From Rhizosphaericola sp047606825 (lineage in GTDB: Bacteria > Bacteroidota > Bacteroidia > Chitinophagales > Chitinophagaceae): a stretch of 20,551 nt of DNA. Within the stretch, counting starts at the first letter, position 1, and the number at the start of each line of letters is the position of its first letter. The stretch lies in contig JASGDY010000084.1 in the NCBI GenBank assembly GCA_047606825.1, positions 1 through 20,551 of the forward strand, read 5' to 3'. A program made the position numbers and the translations under genes. Shown in pieces: positions 7,772-14,799 of this stretch. The notes beneath the pieces are model-generated. The model saw only the letters and a list, made by a program, of their open reading frames with translations, was not told the origin of the DNA and did not search any database.

Positions 7772-8162
7772 ATTCTCGTGCTGTTAAAATTGGGATATTT
7801 GATTCTTTGAAATCTTTTTTGTTTCTGGTAATGATTATTTCCATCTCATTTTCAATGGCTGTATAATATTGGATTGCATCTTCAAAGTCTTTATGGTCGG
7901 ATGATAATGATAGCTCTAGAATCTTGTCAGTCATGGGTAATACTTCGACAAGGACTTTGAATTTTGACAAAACTTTTTTTGCTTCCCTTTTTAGATGTTT
8001 AAATAGAATGTAATGAGCATTTGCAATTGTCAATGCAGAAACATAAAGCTGCACTTCGTTTTTGTCAGCCAACGTAAACAATTCTTGAGCCTCTTGGTAA
8101 AAGTCTTCTCGTTTCTCGAGAAGGTCGATTACAATATTGGCATCTACAAAAACCTTCTCCAT
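7752..8162 (-). CDS. PIN-domain toxin (PIN_3-like, VapC-type RNase)
   Basis: Encodes 136 residues, a typical PIN toxin length. Acidic positions of the nuclease site are Asp7 (VFVDANIVIDLL), Asp92/Asp95 (KDFEDAIQYYTA) and Asp117 in ITRNKKDF. The second classical Glu is replaced in SALTIANAHYIL, where Asn48 sits, which I recall as normal for this Bacteroidota PIN subfamily. Such toxins cut RNA when their antitoxin is degraded. The start ATG (8160-8162) overlaps the antitoxin stop by one base (TAATG), the usual toxin-antitoxin coupling. The 3' end runs 20 bp into the oppositely transcribed monooxygenase gene. Base composition is visibly AT-richer than the flanking housekeeping genes. Confidence 0.87.
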   Translation of the reverse strand: MEKVFVDANIVIDLLEKREDFYQEAQELFTLADKNEVQLYVSALTIANAHYILFKHLKREAKKVLSKFKVLVEVLPMTDKILELSLSSDHKDFEDAIQYYTAIENEMEIIITRNKKDFKESNIPILTAREFINHYC

Positions 8163-8407
8163 TAAGAATATTTTTTGCTTAGATATTCATAGTAGTCGTT
8201 TTTGTGATCTTTGTCAGACTGGGATGGAATGACGCCGGTCAGGCTTTCGACCAAAGGGCTTATTGTGGTTTTCGTTTTCTCTTTAGTGACGATGGATTCC
8301 AAATAATTTTCAATAAGTTGGGACAGACTTGTTTTATTGTCTTTTGCATAGTCCTTAGCACTTTCAATGGTGCTTTTATTTATATTTAACGTGAGTTTTG
8401 TGGTCAT
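8162..8407 (-). CDS. Antitoxin partner of the PIN toxin (DUF6364-like)
   Basis: Encodes 81 residues when started at the ATG at 8407, giving MTTKLTLNINKSTIESAKDY. A further in-frame ATG at 8446 would add 13 residues that do not look like the family and lie close to the predicted transcription start. Residues 3-40 have the beta strand then two-helix spacing of a ribbon-helix-helix-type DNA-binding domain, and 41-81 would be the toxin-wrapping tail. It precedes the toxin and overlaps it by one base. A promoter lies upstream at 8467-8497, with a perfect ATAATATTAT palindrome (8431-8440) between promoter and start that could be the autoregulatory site. Confidence 0.78.
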   Translation of the reverse strand: MTTKLTLNINKSTIESAKDYAKDNKTSLSQLIENYLESIVTKEKTKTTISPLVESLTGVIPSQSDKDHKNDYYEYLSKKYS

Positions 8408-8466
8408 GTCAAATTTGTTTATGCGTAAATATAATATTATCGTCAATGATGATTGCCGTGGTTTAT

Positions 8467-8497
8467 CAAAGTTAGGTATTTTTTAGGGTGCAATCAA
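8467..8497 (-). promoter_or_regulatory. Promoter of the toxin-antitoxin operon
   Basis: On the minus strand, TTG (8495-8497) is followed after 20 bases by TAACTTTG (8467-8474), a full match to TTG-N19-21-TAnnTTTG. It points at the antitoxin, with a leader of about 55 bases to the ATG at 8407. Confidence 0.6.
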
Positions 8498-8517
8498 AAT
8501 GTGCTTTTTGCGCTTTG

Positions 8518-9207
8518 CTACCGCCCACAGTCCCACATCTTTCTCGCCATTGTCTGTATGGTGTCCTGTATTTCGGGTTTGTAGATGTATTTCCTGGTTT
8601 CGAAGTTTAGTGCGCCGACAGTGAAACAATCGTCCTTGTCCCTACGGAGGCGCCATTTGTCCAAAGGATTTTCCACCAGATATTGCAGGCGTTCCGGATG
8701 GAGCGGAATGCTTTGGGCATATTCTTCTCCACGTTTTTGCGGGAATGTAAAATCCCATTGCGTGCTATTGGCGAACAAAAGGGAAAAATGGCTGCTGCTC
8801 AACGGGAAGTCCTTGTCGAGGGACAGGATGTCCATGTACACTTGGTCCGTTTCGCGGTGGAATGACAAGTGGACGGTCGTCAGGTAATGCTCTTCGTTGC
8901 TGTGTTCCGTCGTGTGGAGTGGCAGGCTTTTGATGGGATTGCCCGCGATTCTGGAAAAGCTGTAAATGTTTCCATCATGTGAGACGGCGGTGTCCGCAAT
9001 GACTGGAATGCGGTCTATATAGATACCTCGTCGATTTTTTTCCTTGGGCATATTGGCAGGTCGTTTGGGCCATTCCTCGCTAGTGCTGTCGACAATGTTC
9101 CAGCTGGACTTGTCGGAGAAACGCCGCGCTTTGCGTAAACGCACGATAAAGACGAACAAGCTAATCAATACGATGGAGACGATGCTTGGTATCAACATGG
9201 GAATCAT
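8518..9207 (-). CDS. Hypothetical protein with one N-terminal membrane anchor
   Basis: Encodes 229 residues of no family I recognise. Residues 3-23 (hydrophobic, followed by RLRKARR) form one transmembrane anchor with a positive cytoplasmic flank, so the bulk (about 30-229) probably lies in the cytoplasm. That part has no repeats, no cysteine pair and no obvious catalytic motif; it is rich in aromatic and charged residues and could be a beta-rich domain. Its ATG follows the Rrf2 stop codon with no gap (TAAATG, 9205-9210), implying coupled translation and a shared role or shared control. A second Met (MIPM) makes the exact start uncertain by three codons. It may be a target or partner of the Rrf2 protein, but nothing in it shows this. 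Confidence 0.7.
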   Translation of the reverse strand: MIPMLIPSIVSIVLISLFVFIVRLRKARRFSDKSSWNIVDSTSEEWPKRPANMPKEKNRRGIYIDRIPVIADTAVSHDGNIYSFSRIAGNPIKSLPLHTTEHSNEEHYLTTVHLSFHRETDQVYMDILSLDKDFPLSSSHFSLLFANSTQWDFTFPQKRGEEYAQSIPLHPERLQYLVENPLDKWRLRRDKDDCFTVGALNFETRKYIYKPEIQDTIQTMARKMWDCGR

Positions 9208-9618
9208 TTAAATGCCGGCGATGTCAGCGACGCTCTGGTGTTCCAATATGGCGAGGTTGGCATCCCTGACCTCAACCAACACTTTGCGGAGTCCGCAGGT
9301 CTTTTCGTCGCAGTTGGCACATTTTTCATAAAAGAATTTACTGACACAGGGAAGTAGGGATATCGGGCCTTCGATCAGGCGCATGACGTCCGCCAATACG
9401 ATTTTGTGGGCCGATTTTGCCAGGAAGTAACCACCTCCCTTGCCTTTTTTGCTTTCCAGAATGCCTTCCTTGCGCATCTCCAGCAGGATATTTTCCAGAA
9501 ATTTCAAAGGGATTTTTTTCTTCTGCGCAATCTCGGCTATCAGGACAGGTCCATTTTTCTGGTTCTGGGCCAGATACATCAAAGCCTGGAAGGCGTACTG
9601 CGTTTTTTTGGACAACAT
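9208..9618 (-). CDS. Rrf2 family transcriptional regulator with Cys cluster
   Basis: Encodes 136 residues from the ATG at 9618 (MLSKKTQYAFQALMYLAQNQ), the normal Rrf2 start. A longer frame to 9648 would add ten residues, but a -7-like box at 9646-9653 argues against it. The winged helix-turn-helix spans about residues 8-66 (IAEIAQKKKIPLKFLENILL, then GGYFLAK). Cys91, Cys100, Cys103 and Cys108 in the SLLPCVSKFFYEKC...TCGLR stretch could bind an iron-sulfur cluster as in IscR/NsrR-type members, making it a redox, nitric oxide or iron-status sensor. The C-terminal ILEHQSVADI is the standard Bacteroidota ending. The stop abuts the start of the membrane-anchored unknown. Which signal it senses is inference. 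Confidence 0.9.
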   Translation of the reverse strand: MLSKKTQYAFQALMYLAQNQKNGPVLIAEIAQKKKIPLKFLENILLEMRKEGILESKKGKGGGYFLAKSAHKIVLADVMRLIEGPISLLPCVSKFFYEKCANCDEKTCGLRKVLVEVRDANLAILEHQSVADIAGI

Positions 9619-9645
9619 AGTGGTTTTCTTTCTATTTGCAAAGGG

Positions 9646-9653
9646 CAAATTTA
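9646..9653 (-). promoter_or_regulatory. Possible -7 box for the Rrf2 gene
   Basis: TAAATTTG on the minus strand matches TAnnTTTG and lies 27 bases before the ATG at 9618, in the 58-bp gap after the transglutaminase-like gene. No TTG is found at the usual -33 distance, so support is partial. Confidence 0.35.
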
Positions 9654-9676
9654 CGCAAAATCTAACATTTTGGGTG

Positions 9677-10597
9677 TCATAGTTCTATGACCAGTTTGAC
9701 GTTGTTGTTCATGTAGGGGCCACCCGGGTAACGAGCCGTGTAATCAAGGTTGATCCAGTATTCCCCATCGTTCTCATGGTAATAGATTCCCGAAATCTGG
9801 TAGTCGGAAAATAGCTGTATCACGGCCTGCTGCGCCACGAGGAAATCCTGTTTGCTGCCAATGTACAACTCGGGGTACATGTGCCCTTGGACGATGACCA
9901 ATCGGCATTTGGCACCGATGTCCATCATGCTGTTGGCCATCAATATGCTGTGGTCGTCGCAGTCACCGCCAAAGCCGTTCAGTATGGTTTCCCGGGCGGT
10001 GGCATAATATTCGTCCCTGGACGGGTCCGACACATAGTTGAAATGCAGGTTGATGTATTTGAACAAGGAAAAATAGCGGACAAGATTGCCGTATTTAGGT
10101 TTGTATTCCTTGAAATACTCCAGCGAGCGGCGGATCGCAAAATTGCGTACCAGCGAATCGTGGAAATCCATCTTGGACTGGATGACGCGCGCTGTCCTGC
10201 TTTGGATATTTTCAAACATGGCGGGTTTGAGGTTCAGGATGTCGGTGGCTTTCTTTTCCTTGATGCCAAAGTTTTGCTGTACAAGGAACTTGTACGACCG
10301 CAGCGTGTCCCCGACGGTATATTCTCCATTTGACTGTTCGTAGCCAAAGAAAAGCACGACCAATATAAAAAGTGGCAATATCATCGGTTTCAACAACCAG
10401 ATAAACAGCCGGACTACGATTATCGCTATCAATATGGACAGTATAAAGTCAAAGTTGAAGTCGCCGATAATCAACGGTGGTATGAAACGGCAGATGAACG
10501 GAGCCAATGGTACGATGATGACAATGCCAACTAGGTTGACCAAGAAGTTGACCCAGCTTTTTTCCCAAAAAGATTGCTTTACCATTGCGTTGTCCAT
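9677..10597 (-). CDS. Membrane protein with transglutaminase-like domain
   Basis: Encodes 306 residues. Two to three hydrophobic segments (about 17-45, 49-68, 72-85) anchor it in the inner membrane. A soluble C-terminal domain follows, with the papain-like transglutaminase triad: Cys213 in FGGDCDDHSILMA, His239 in VQGHMYPELYIG and Asp285 in WINLDYTARYPGG. Such domains in bacteria cleave or cross-link peptide bonds; the substrate cannot be told. An ATG at 10585 (MVKQSF) is an alternative start, and a -7-like TATCTTTG (10603-10610) only 6 bp before the first ATG would favour it or a leaderless message. It precedes the Rrf2 gene by 58 bp on the same strand and may be the first gene of that group. 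Confidence 0.86.
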   Translation of the reverse strand: MDNAMVKQSFWEKSWVNFLVNLVGIVIIVPLAPFICRFIPPLIIGDFNFDFILSILIAIIVVRLFIWLLKPMILPLFILVVLFFGYEQSNGEYTVGDTLRSYKFLVQQNFGIKEKKATDILNLKPAMFENIQSRTARVIQSKMDFHDSLVRNFAIRRSLEYFKEYKPKYGNLVRYFSLFKYINLHFNYVSDPSRDEYYATARETILNGFGGDCDDHSILMANSMMDIGAKCRLVIVQGHMYPELYIGSKQDFLVAQQAVIQLFSDYQISGIYYHENDGEYWINLDYTARYPGGPYMNNNVKLVIEL

Positions 10598-10602
10598 CGC
10601 GA

Positions 10603-10610
10603 CAAAGATA
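10603..10610 (-). promoter_or_regulatory. Possible -7 box for the transglutaminase-like gene
   Basis: TATCTTTG on the minus strand matches TAnnTTTG just before the ATG at 10597. No TTG at the -33 distance was found. If real, transcription would begin at or next to the start codon. Confidence 0.3.
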
Positions 10611-10638
10611 GGAAATGCTTGACGGCAGAAAGTTTTTC

Positions 10639-10654
10639 ACGCAAGGACGCAAAG
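10639..10654. repeat. Short tandem octamer ACGCAAGG/ACGCAAAG
   Basis: Two near-identical octamers in tandem in the intergenic region. I recall similar 'cacgcaaagacgcaaag' words as scattered intergenic repeats in several phyla, but cannot confirm copies elsewhere in this genome. Confidence 0.35.
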
Positions 10655-10721
10655 TGTGCATGGGACTGTTTCTATTTCACGCCTCATGAAAATGAATACG
10701 AATGTAAATAATGGACACGTC

Positions 10722-10829
10722 AACCGTCATTCCTGCGTGGACAGGAGTCTTCAGTTCAGTACAGCGAATCTTTGGTGTTATAAAATTAAAGGTTGTATAA
10801 GATTCCCGCCTATGCGGGAATGACGGTAA
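10722..10829. repeat. REP/MITE-like inverted-repeat element
   Basis: ACCGTCATTCCTGC (10723-10736) and GCGGGAATGACGGT (10814-10827) are inverted copies matching at 13 of 14 positions. Each end also forms its own hairpin: TCCTG/CAGGA on the left and ATTCCCGC-CTAT-GCGGGAAT (10802-10821, perfect 8-bp stem) on the right. The 'GTCATTCCCGC...GCGGGAATGAC' word is a familiar bacterial dispersed repeat. It lies in the roughly 355-bp gap between the pyk 3' end and the transglutaminase-like gene; that gap otherwise holds only the pyk terminator and an octamer repeat. Confidence 0.72.
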
Positions 10830-10888
10830 GTTGTTGATTTTCTTTATTAAATATTTTTATGCAGTGTGTTGTACACTATACAAACCAA

Positions 10889-10921
10889 ATCGGTCATCAG
10901 GAGCTTAACTTGATGACCGAT
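10889..10921 (-). terminator. Terminator of pfkA-pyk
   Basis: ATCGGTCATCA and TGATGACCGAT form a perfect 11-bp stem with an 11-base loop, about 30 bp after the pyk stop codon. On the minus strand the stem is followed by a T/G-rich stretch (TTTGGTTTG), consistent with an intrinsic terminator. Confidence 0.75.
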
Positions 10922-10952
10922 ATAGGATGATTTCTAAATTCTCAGTTCAAAA

Positions 10953-12452
10953 TTAATCCTGACCTACGATACTGATTTTCAATGTATTGGTTGGTCTTTG
11001 TTTGACGACTGGGGTGCTGCCGGTATTGACAACGACGTCGTCGTCAACGAGGTATCCTTTTTGTTTTAGGATTTCGATTTGATCTTTGATGATATTGTCC
11101 AAGGAGATTTCGTCGTCGTAGAAGAATGCCCTTACGCCCCAGCTCAGGCTCAACTGGTTTACGACGTATTTGTTTTTGGTGAAGATGAACAAGGGGACGC
11201 TTGGCCGGTAGCTACTCAGACGGAAAGCCGTCCTTGTCGTAGCCGTCATACCGATAATGGCCTTGGCATGTGTTTCTTTGGCGATTTTGCAGGCGTTGAA
11301 ACAGATGGCGTCTGCGAGTATGGTAGGAGAGGTCGCTTTGGGGACGACGTCTCCTTCACGGTCGTAGGGATATTCGGTTTTTTCTACTTCCATGATGATT
11401 TTGCGCATGGTTTCCACAACCAACACGGGATGTTGTCCCATGGCGGTTTCCCCGCTTAGCATCACGGCGTCGGTACCTTCCATCACGGCGTTGGCAACGT
11501 CGGTGATTTCGCTGCGGTTGGGTTTGACGTTGGTCATCATACTTTCCATCATCTGAGTAGCGACGATGACCGGTTTGGAACGGTGTACGCAGGTGCGGAT
11601 GATTTCGCGTTGTGCCAAAGGCACTTTTTCCACGGGCAGTTCGACGCCCATGTCGCCGCGGGCAACCATGACGCCATCGGATTCGTTGACGATATTGCGG
11701 ATGTCGTCGACGGCGGAAGGCATCTCGATTTTGGCCATGATTTTGGTCTTGCTGTTCTTAGCGTTGACGCGGTTGCGGAGGTCAGCCATGTCCTCGGCAC
11801 GTCTTACGAACGAAAGCGCGACCCAGTCCAGTTCATGTTCCAATATAAATTCCAGGTCTTCTATGTCCTTTTCCGTGATGGCGGGCAGAGATATGTCGGT
11901 GTCCGGTAGATTGACACCTTTTTTGGGTAGTAGTATCCCGCCGTAGGTCACTTCCACTTTGATGTCGCCTGTCGCCTTGTCGATGCTTTTGACGACTACT
12001 TCCAGTTTGCCGTCGTCGATCAATATCTTCTCGCCGACCTGTACATCGTCGTGCAGGTTGGGGTATGAGATATAGATTTTGTCTTTTGTTCCCACTACTT
12101 TCTGGGTGGAGTTGAATGTCAGGATGTCGCCCCTGTTCAAGGTCAGCTGTCCGCCTTCCAAATCTCCAACGCGAAGTTTAGGACCTTGGAGGTCTCCCAA
12201 TATGGCGATGTTGAAATGGTTGTCGCTGTTGATTTTCCGTATTTTGTCGATAACGTCCAGCTTGCCGTCATGCGTGCCGTGTGAAAAATTGAGACGAAAG
12301 ACATTGACACCGGCTTCTGCCAATGCGTACAGCATTTCGTAGGTAGAACTTGCCGGTCCGACGGTTGCCACGATTTTGGTACGGTGGAACATGGTATTGA
12401 TCGGCCATTCACATTCTTTCATCTGTGTAGTGGGTTGAACACTTGAATTCAT
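10953..12452 (-). CDS. pyk: Pyruvate kinase
   Basis: Encodes 499 residues, converting phosphoenolpyruvate and ADP to pyruvate and ATP in the last step of glycolysis. Signatures in order: RTKIVATVGPASS (24-36), the active-site stretch with KIMAKIEMPSAVDDI, the metal/phosphate-binding VMVARGDMGVELP, the ATQMMESMM helix, and DVANAVMEGTDAVMLSGETA. The C-terminal allosteric domain follows (NKYVVNQLSLSWGVRAFFYD, then GSTPVVKQRPTNTLKI). Most homologues begin just before RTKIVATVGPA, so the first 20 residues are an extension. ATG at 12392 would give 479 residues, but an A-rich leader precedes the ATG at 12452. It lies 66 bp after pfkA on the same strand with no promoter between, so one operon, ended by the 10889-10921 hairpin. 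Confidence 0.96.
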   Translation of the reverse strand: MNSSVQPTTQMKECEWPINTMFHRTKIVATVGPASSTYEMLYALAEAGVNVFRLNFSHGTHDGKLDVIDKIRKINSDNHFNIAILGDLQGPKLRVGDLEGGQLTLNRGDILTFNSTQKVVGTKDKIYISYPNLHDDVQVGEKILIDDGKLEVVVKSIDKATGDIKVEVTYGGILLPKKGVNLPDTDISLPAITEKDIEDLEFILEHELDWVALSFVRRAEDMADLRNRVNAKNSKTKIMAKIEMPSAVDDIRNIVNESDGVMVARGDMGVELPVEKVPLAQREIIRTCVHRSKPVIVATQMMESMMTNVKPNRSEITDVANAVMEGTDAVMLSGETAMGQHPVLVVETMRKIIMEVEKTEYPYDREGDVVPKATSPTILADAICFNACKIAKETHAKAIIGMTATTRTAFRLSSYRPSVPLFIFTKNKYVVNQLSLSWGVRAFFYDDEISLDNIIKDQIEILKQKGYLVDDDVVVNTGSTPVVKQRPTNTLKISIVGQD

Positions 12453-12518
12453 ACATTGCTTTTTTTAAAAAATATACAGGACTTGTTTTATGTGCTGTAT
12501 CGTATTATAACAGTAAAA

Positions 12519-13502
12519 CTAGCTGGAGAGTATTTTGACCATCCTGAGCCAGTCTTCGTTGATTTTGTCTTTTTCGCGGATGGCAACATCCAATGGCGTG
12601 TAGGCGATCTGGTCGTTGATGACACCGACCATGACATTGTATCGTCCTTGGATGAGGCTCTCCACGGCATGGAACCCGACACGGCTCGCGAGTATGCGGT
12701 CGATGCAGGTCGGTGCGCCGCCGCGTTGTATATGCCCGAGTATGGACACGCGGGTATCCATCTTGGGAAGCCTTTCTTTCACGACCTTGGCGACCTCAAG
12801 TGCGCCTCCAAATTCGTCTCCTTCTGCGACAACGATGAGGTTGACAAGCTTTTTGCGCCTTTCTTTTTCAGAGAGTGAGGCGATGACGTCGTCGATATCG
12901 GTTTCGCTTTCAGGTATGAGGATGTTTTCCGCACCTGTCGCGATACCGCTGTGGAGTGCTAAGTAGCCTGCGTGGCGTCCCATGACTTCCACGATGAAAA
13001 GACGGTCGTGCGCGTCCGCGGTGTCCCTGATCTTGTCGATGGCGTCGATGGCGGTGTTGACGGCCGTGTCAAACCCAATCGTATAATCAGATCCATAGAG
13101 GTCTTTGTCGATGGTGCCCGGAAGACCAATTACTGGCAGACCAAATTCGGTGTTCAGCTTCAGTGCCCCGGTAAAACTGCCGTCGCCACCGATGACGATG
13201 AGTGCATCGATGCCGTGATTTGTTAAATTGTTGTATGCTTGTTGGCGACCTTCCGGGGTGAAAAATTCCATGCAACGGGCAGACTTTAGAATAGTGCCGC
13301 CCCTCTGTATGATGTTGGCTACTGACTTGGATTCCATCTGGAATATATCGTCATGGACCATGCCGTGGTATCCCCTGACAACGCCATACATCTCCAGCCC
13401 GTAATATATACCAGTGCGGACGACTGAACGAATCGCAGCGTTCATTCCTGGGGCGTCCCCACCGGATGTGAGCACGGCTATTTTAGAAATTTTTTTGTGC
13501 AT
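12519..13502 (-). CDS. pfkA: ATP-dependent 6-phosphofructokinase
   Basis: Encodes 327 residues from the ATG at 13502 (MHKKISKIAVLTSGGDAPGM); an upstream ATG at 13517 adds five residues outside the family pattern. It phosphorylates fructose 6-phosphate to the 1,6-bisphosphate. Motifs: SGGDAPGMNA near the N-terminus, IGGDGSFTGA, and LPGTIDKDLYGSDYTIGFDTA with the catalytic Asp, then EVMGRHAGYLA and LGHIQRGGAPTCIDR. Gly in GGDGS and Gly in PGTID are the two residues that mark ATP users as opposed to pyrophosphate users. The usual TIDND reads TIDKD, a variant I recall from other Bacteroidota. It is the first gene of the pfkA-pyk operon, with a promoter at 13590-13621. Confidence 0.96.
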   Translation of the reverse strand: MHKKISKIAVLTSGGDAPGMNAAIRSVVRTGIYYGLEMYGVVRGYHGMVHDDIFQMESKSVANIIQRGGTILKSARCMEFFTPEGRQQAYNNLTNHGIDALIVIGGDGSFTGALKLNTEFGLPVIGLPGTIDKDLYGSDYTIGFDTAVNTAIDAIDKIRDTADAHDRLFIVEVMGRHAGYLALHSGIATGAENILIPESETDIDDVIASLSEKERRKKLVNLIVVAEGDEFGGALEVAKVVKERLPKMDTRVSILGHIQRGGAPTCIDRILASRVGFHAVESLIQGRYNVMVGVINDQIAYTPLDVAIREKDKINEDWLRMVKILSS

Positions 13503-13589
13503 AAAAGTGACTAACAATACCTCATAGGTATTTCAATAATTAACAATGCTTCCAGCGATTAAGCCAATTACGCTTGTCGGATTGCGCGC

Positions 13590-13621
13590 CAAATGTAGCA
13601 AAATTAATTTTTTCTACGCAA
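13590..13621 (-). promoter_or_regulatory. Promoter of the pfkA-pyk operon
   Basis: On the minus strand, TTG (13619-13621) is followed after 21 bases by TACATTTG (13590-13597), a full match to the Bacteroidota consensus. The expected leader to the pfkA ATG is about 80 bases. Confidence 0.65.
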
Positions 13622-13818
13622 TCGTGTGCAAAAATGGGGAGGTGTACTTATCCACATACAAAAAATCCACCCTGCAAATGTGTGGTCAACGATATTTTCA
13701 AAACCGTATACGACATTGAACATATTGGGTGCCGTAGCTCAATCGGCACGGTCTTCAACTTGTTTGCAGGCGTATGCAGCGGCTGTTTTTTGGACAGGAA
13801 GCCTGCTGTTTTCATCGG

Positions 13819-13837
13819 GTGTACGACCAATTGCATT
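13819..13837. repeat. Left terminal inverted repeat of the IS remnant
   Basis: GTGTACGACCAATTGCATT. It matches the reverse complement of 14383-14401 at 18 of 19 positions (C against A at position 10). Confidence 0.85.
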
Positions 13838-13848
13838 TAAAAAAGCAG

Positions 13849-14384
13849 ATGACTTACAGTAACCAACTCATCCAAATCATAGAAAAATCAAACCTCAAAG
13901 TACGGATATTAAACGCGATATCGCCAGAACTGGAGCAGTGGCTCACCAAAGAGTCCGGCAACGGCTACGAAACGGTTTTCCCCGCTCATGCGGAAAAAAC
14001 ATCAACCGCATTGTTTTTGAGAAGACCGTAGGCTTCCCGGTAGCTAACCGGAATGAAAAACGCCAGACCTGTTTTGGGAAAATGGAAGTAGGCAAGGTGC
14101 CTGTTCTTTGTAGGCTCGCGTGTGGCGATATAAGACGGCCGCAATGCGGTAGCGCAGTCGCTTACCTCTACCATTTAGGCGGACACAAAGAGTGCTTAGA
14201 CAAATGGTATCTGATAGGTTCCGGCACTATCGAGTCCCACCCATTGGAACGTGGTGCAGCAACGATTAAAATTGTCCGGAAAAGGATAGCCTATAAGTGT
14301 TGCGCAACGCATCCTCAATCTCAGTGCATGCGAAAAAAGCAATCAATAGCACACGTAGTCAACATCATTGAAGCCGCAGCATAA
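13849..14384 (+). pseudogene. Degenerate transposase (GSGxIES type)
   Basis: The frame begins MTYSNQLIQIIEKSNLKVRI at 13849 and is readable to about 13980. A second frame then continues (KNINRIVFEKTVGF, later RQTCFGKMEV) and, after an apparent internal deletion, reaches DKWYLIGSGTIESHP, where the conserved Glu of the DDE site would be. The third part, AQRILNLSACEKSNQ, lies in yet another frame (about 14300-14347), and the last codons VVNIIEAAA return to the second frame before the TAA at 14382-14384. At least three frame changes and a large missing middle mean no functional protein. The GSG-I-ES and AQRILNLR-like motifs are from recall of transposase families, so the exact family stays open. 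Confidence 0.7.
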
Positions 14385-14401
14385 TGCAATTTGTCGTACA
14401 C
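14383..14401. repeat. Right terminal inverted repeat of the IS remnant
   Basis: AATGCAATTTGTCGTACAC, the inverted partner of 13819-13837. It overlaps the TAA that ends the transposase remnant. Confidence 0.85.
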
Positions 14402-14799
14402 TTTGTCATCTGATTTTGCCCAAAACTCATGTTATGAATTTAAATAGAATTTTTCAATTTAGTTAAATAGTTGTTAGCGATTGCAAATAAAATATTAATA
14501 TTTCTGTAGTTTGTTTGAAATAAATTTGTACTTTTGACAAATAATATAGATGAATAAATTCTATTGCTCAATTTTCGATTGGTCATAAAAAATGATGCAT
14601 TATAAAGTGTGCATTCACGCTTGTTTTTAAAGAATTAAGGGATTCTTATTATATTATGCTAAATCCAGGACTTCTCTGCTGTCCCCTCACTTTGTCGTTC
14701 GTGTTCCTTTGCAGATAGCAGCATCGTAATTGTCCATGTGCTTTTATGGCGTTGCTGAAGTATTGTCAAATTGTCATTTTTAAATTTAAAGTTGCATAT
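14402..14799. other. AT-rich intergenic region and long susC leader
   Basis: No gene is supported here. The stretch holds a perfect 12-bp palindrome AATATTAATATT (14491-14502), two overlapping -7-like boxes at 14521-14536 and, if those are used, a leader of roughly 260 bases before the susC ATG at 14800. I saw no riboswitch pattern that I recognise. The region is markedly AT-rich up to about 14660 and less so afterwards. Confidence 0.5.
14521..14536 (+). promoter_or_regulatory. Tandem -7-like boxes upstream of susC
   Basis: TAAATTTG (14521-14528) and TACTTTTG (14529-14536) both fit TAnnTTTG and lie back to back. The nearest TTG (14511-14513) is 15 bases from the second box, shorter than the usual 19-21, so the promoter is plausible but imperfect. 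Confidence 0.4.

Larger units (their letters stand above)
13819..14401 (+). mobile_element. Internally deleted insertion sequence, 583 bp
   Basis: The element is bounded by 19-bp inverted repeats (18/19 match). Between them lie the start of a transposase frame 11 bp inside the left repeat, and its C-terminal codons ending at a TAA that overlaps the right repeat. That compact layout is typical of an IS. The interior is too short for a full transposase of several hundred residues and shifts frame, so the copy is dead but could be moved by a related active copy. No clean target-site duplication flanks it. The family is unassigned; the IGSGTIES motif suggests the ISKra4-like group, weakly. Confidence 0.75.

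Noticed and set aside
13727..13750. tRNA-like 5' half (GGGTGCCGTAGCTCAATCGGCA)
   Set aside because: The D-arm does not close properly and no anticodon arm, T-arm or matching acceptor strand follows; chance resemblance.
13626..13862. Plus-strand 78-codon frame with a hydrophobic stretch before the IS remnant
   Set aside because: It runs through the left IS repeat and ends inside the element, has no family resemblance I can support, and no promoter.
13812..14410. TCATC on both sides of the IS remnant as a target-site duplication
   Set aside because: The copies are 2 and 4 bases away from the repeats, so they are not positioned as a true duplication; five bases can match by chance.
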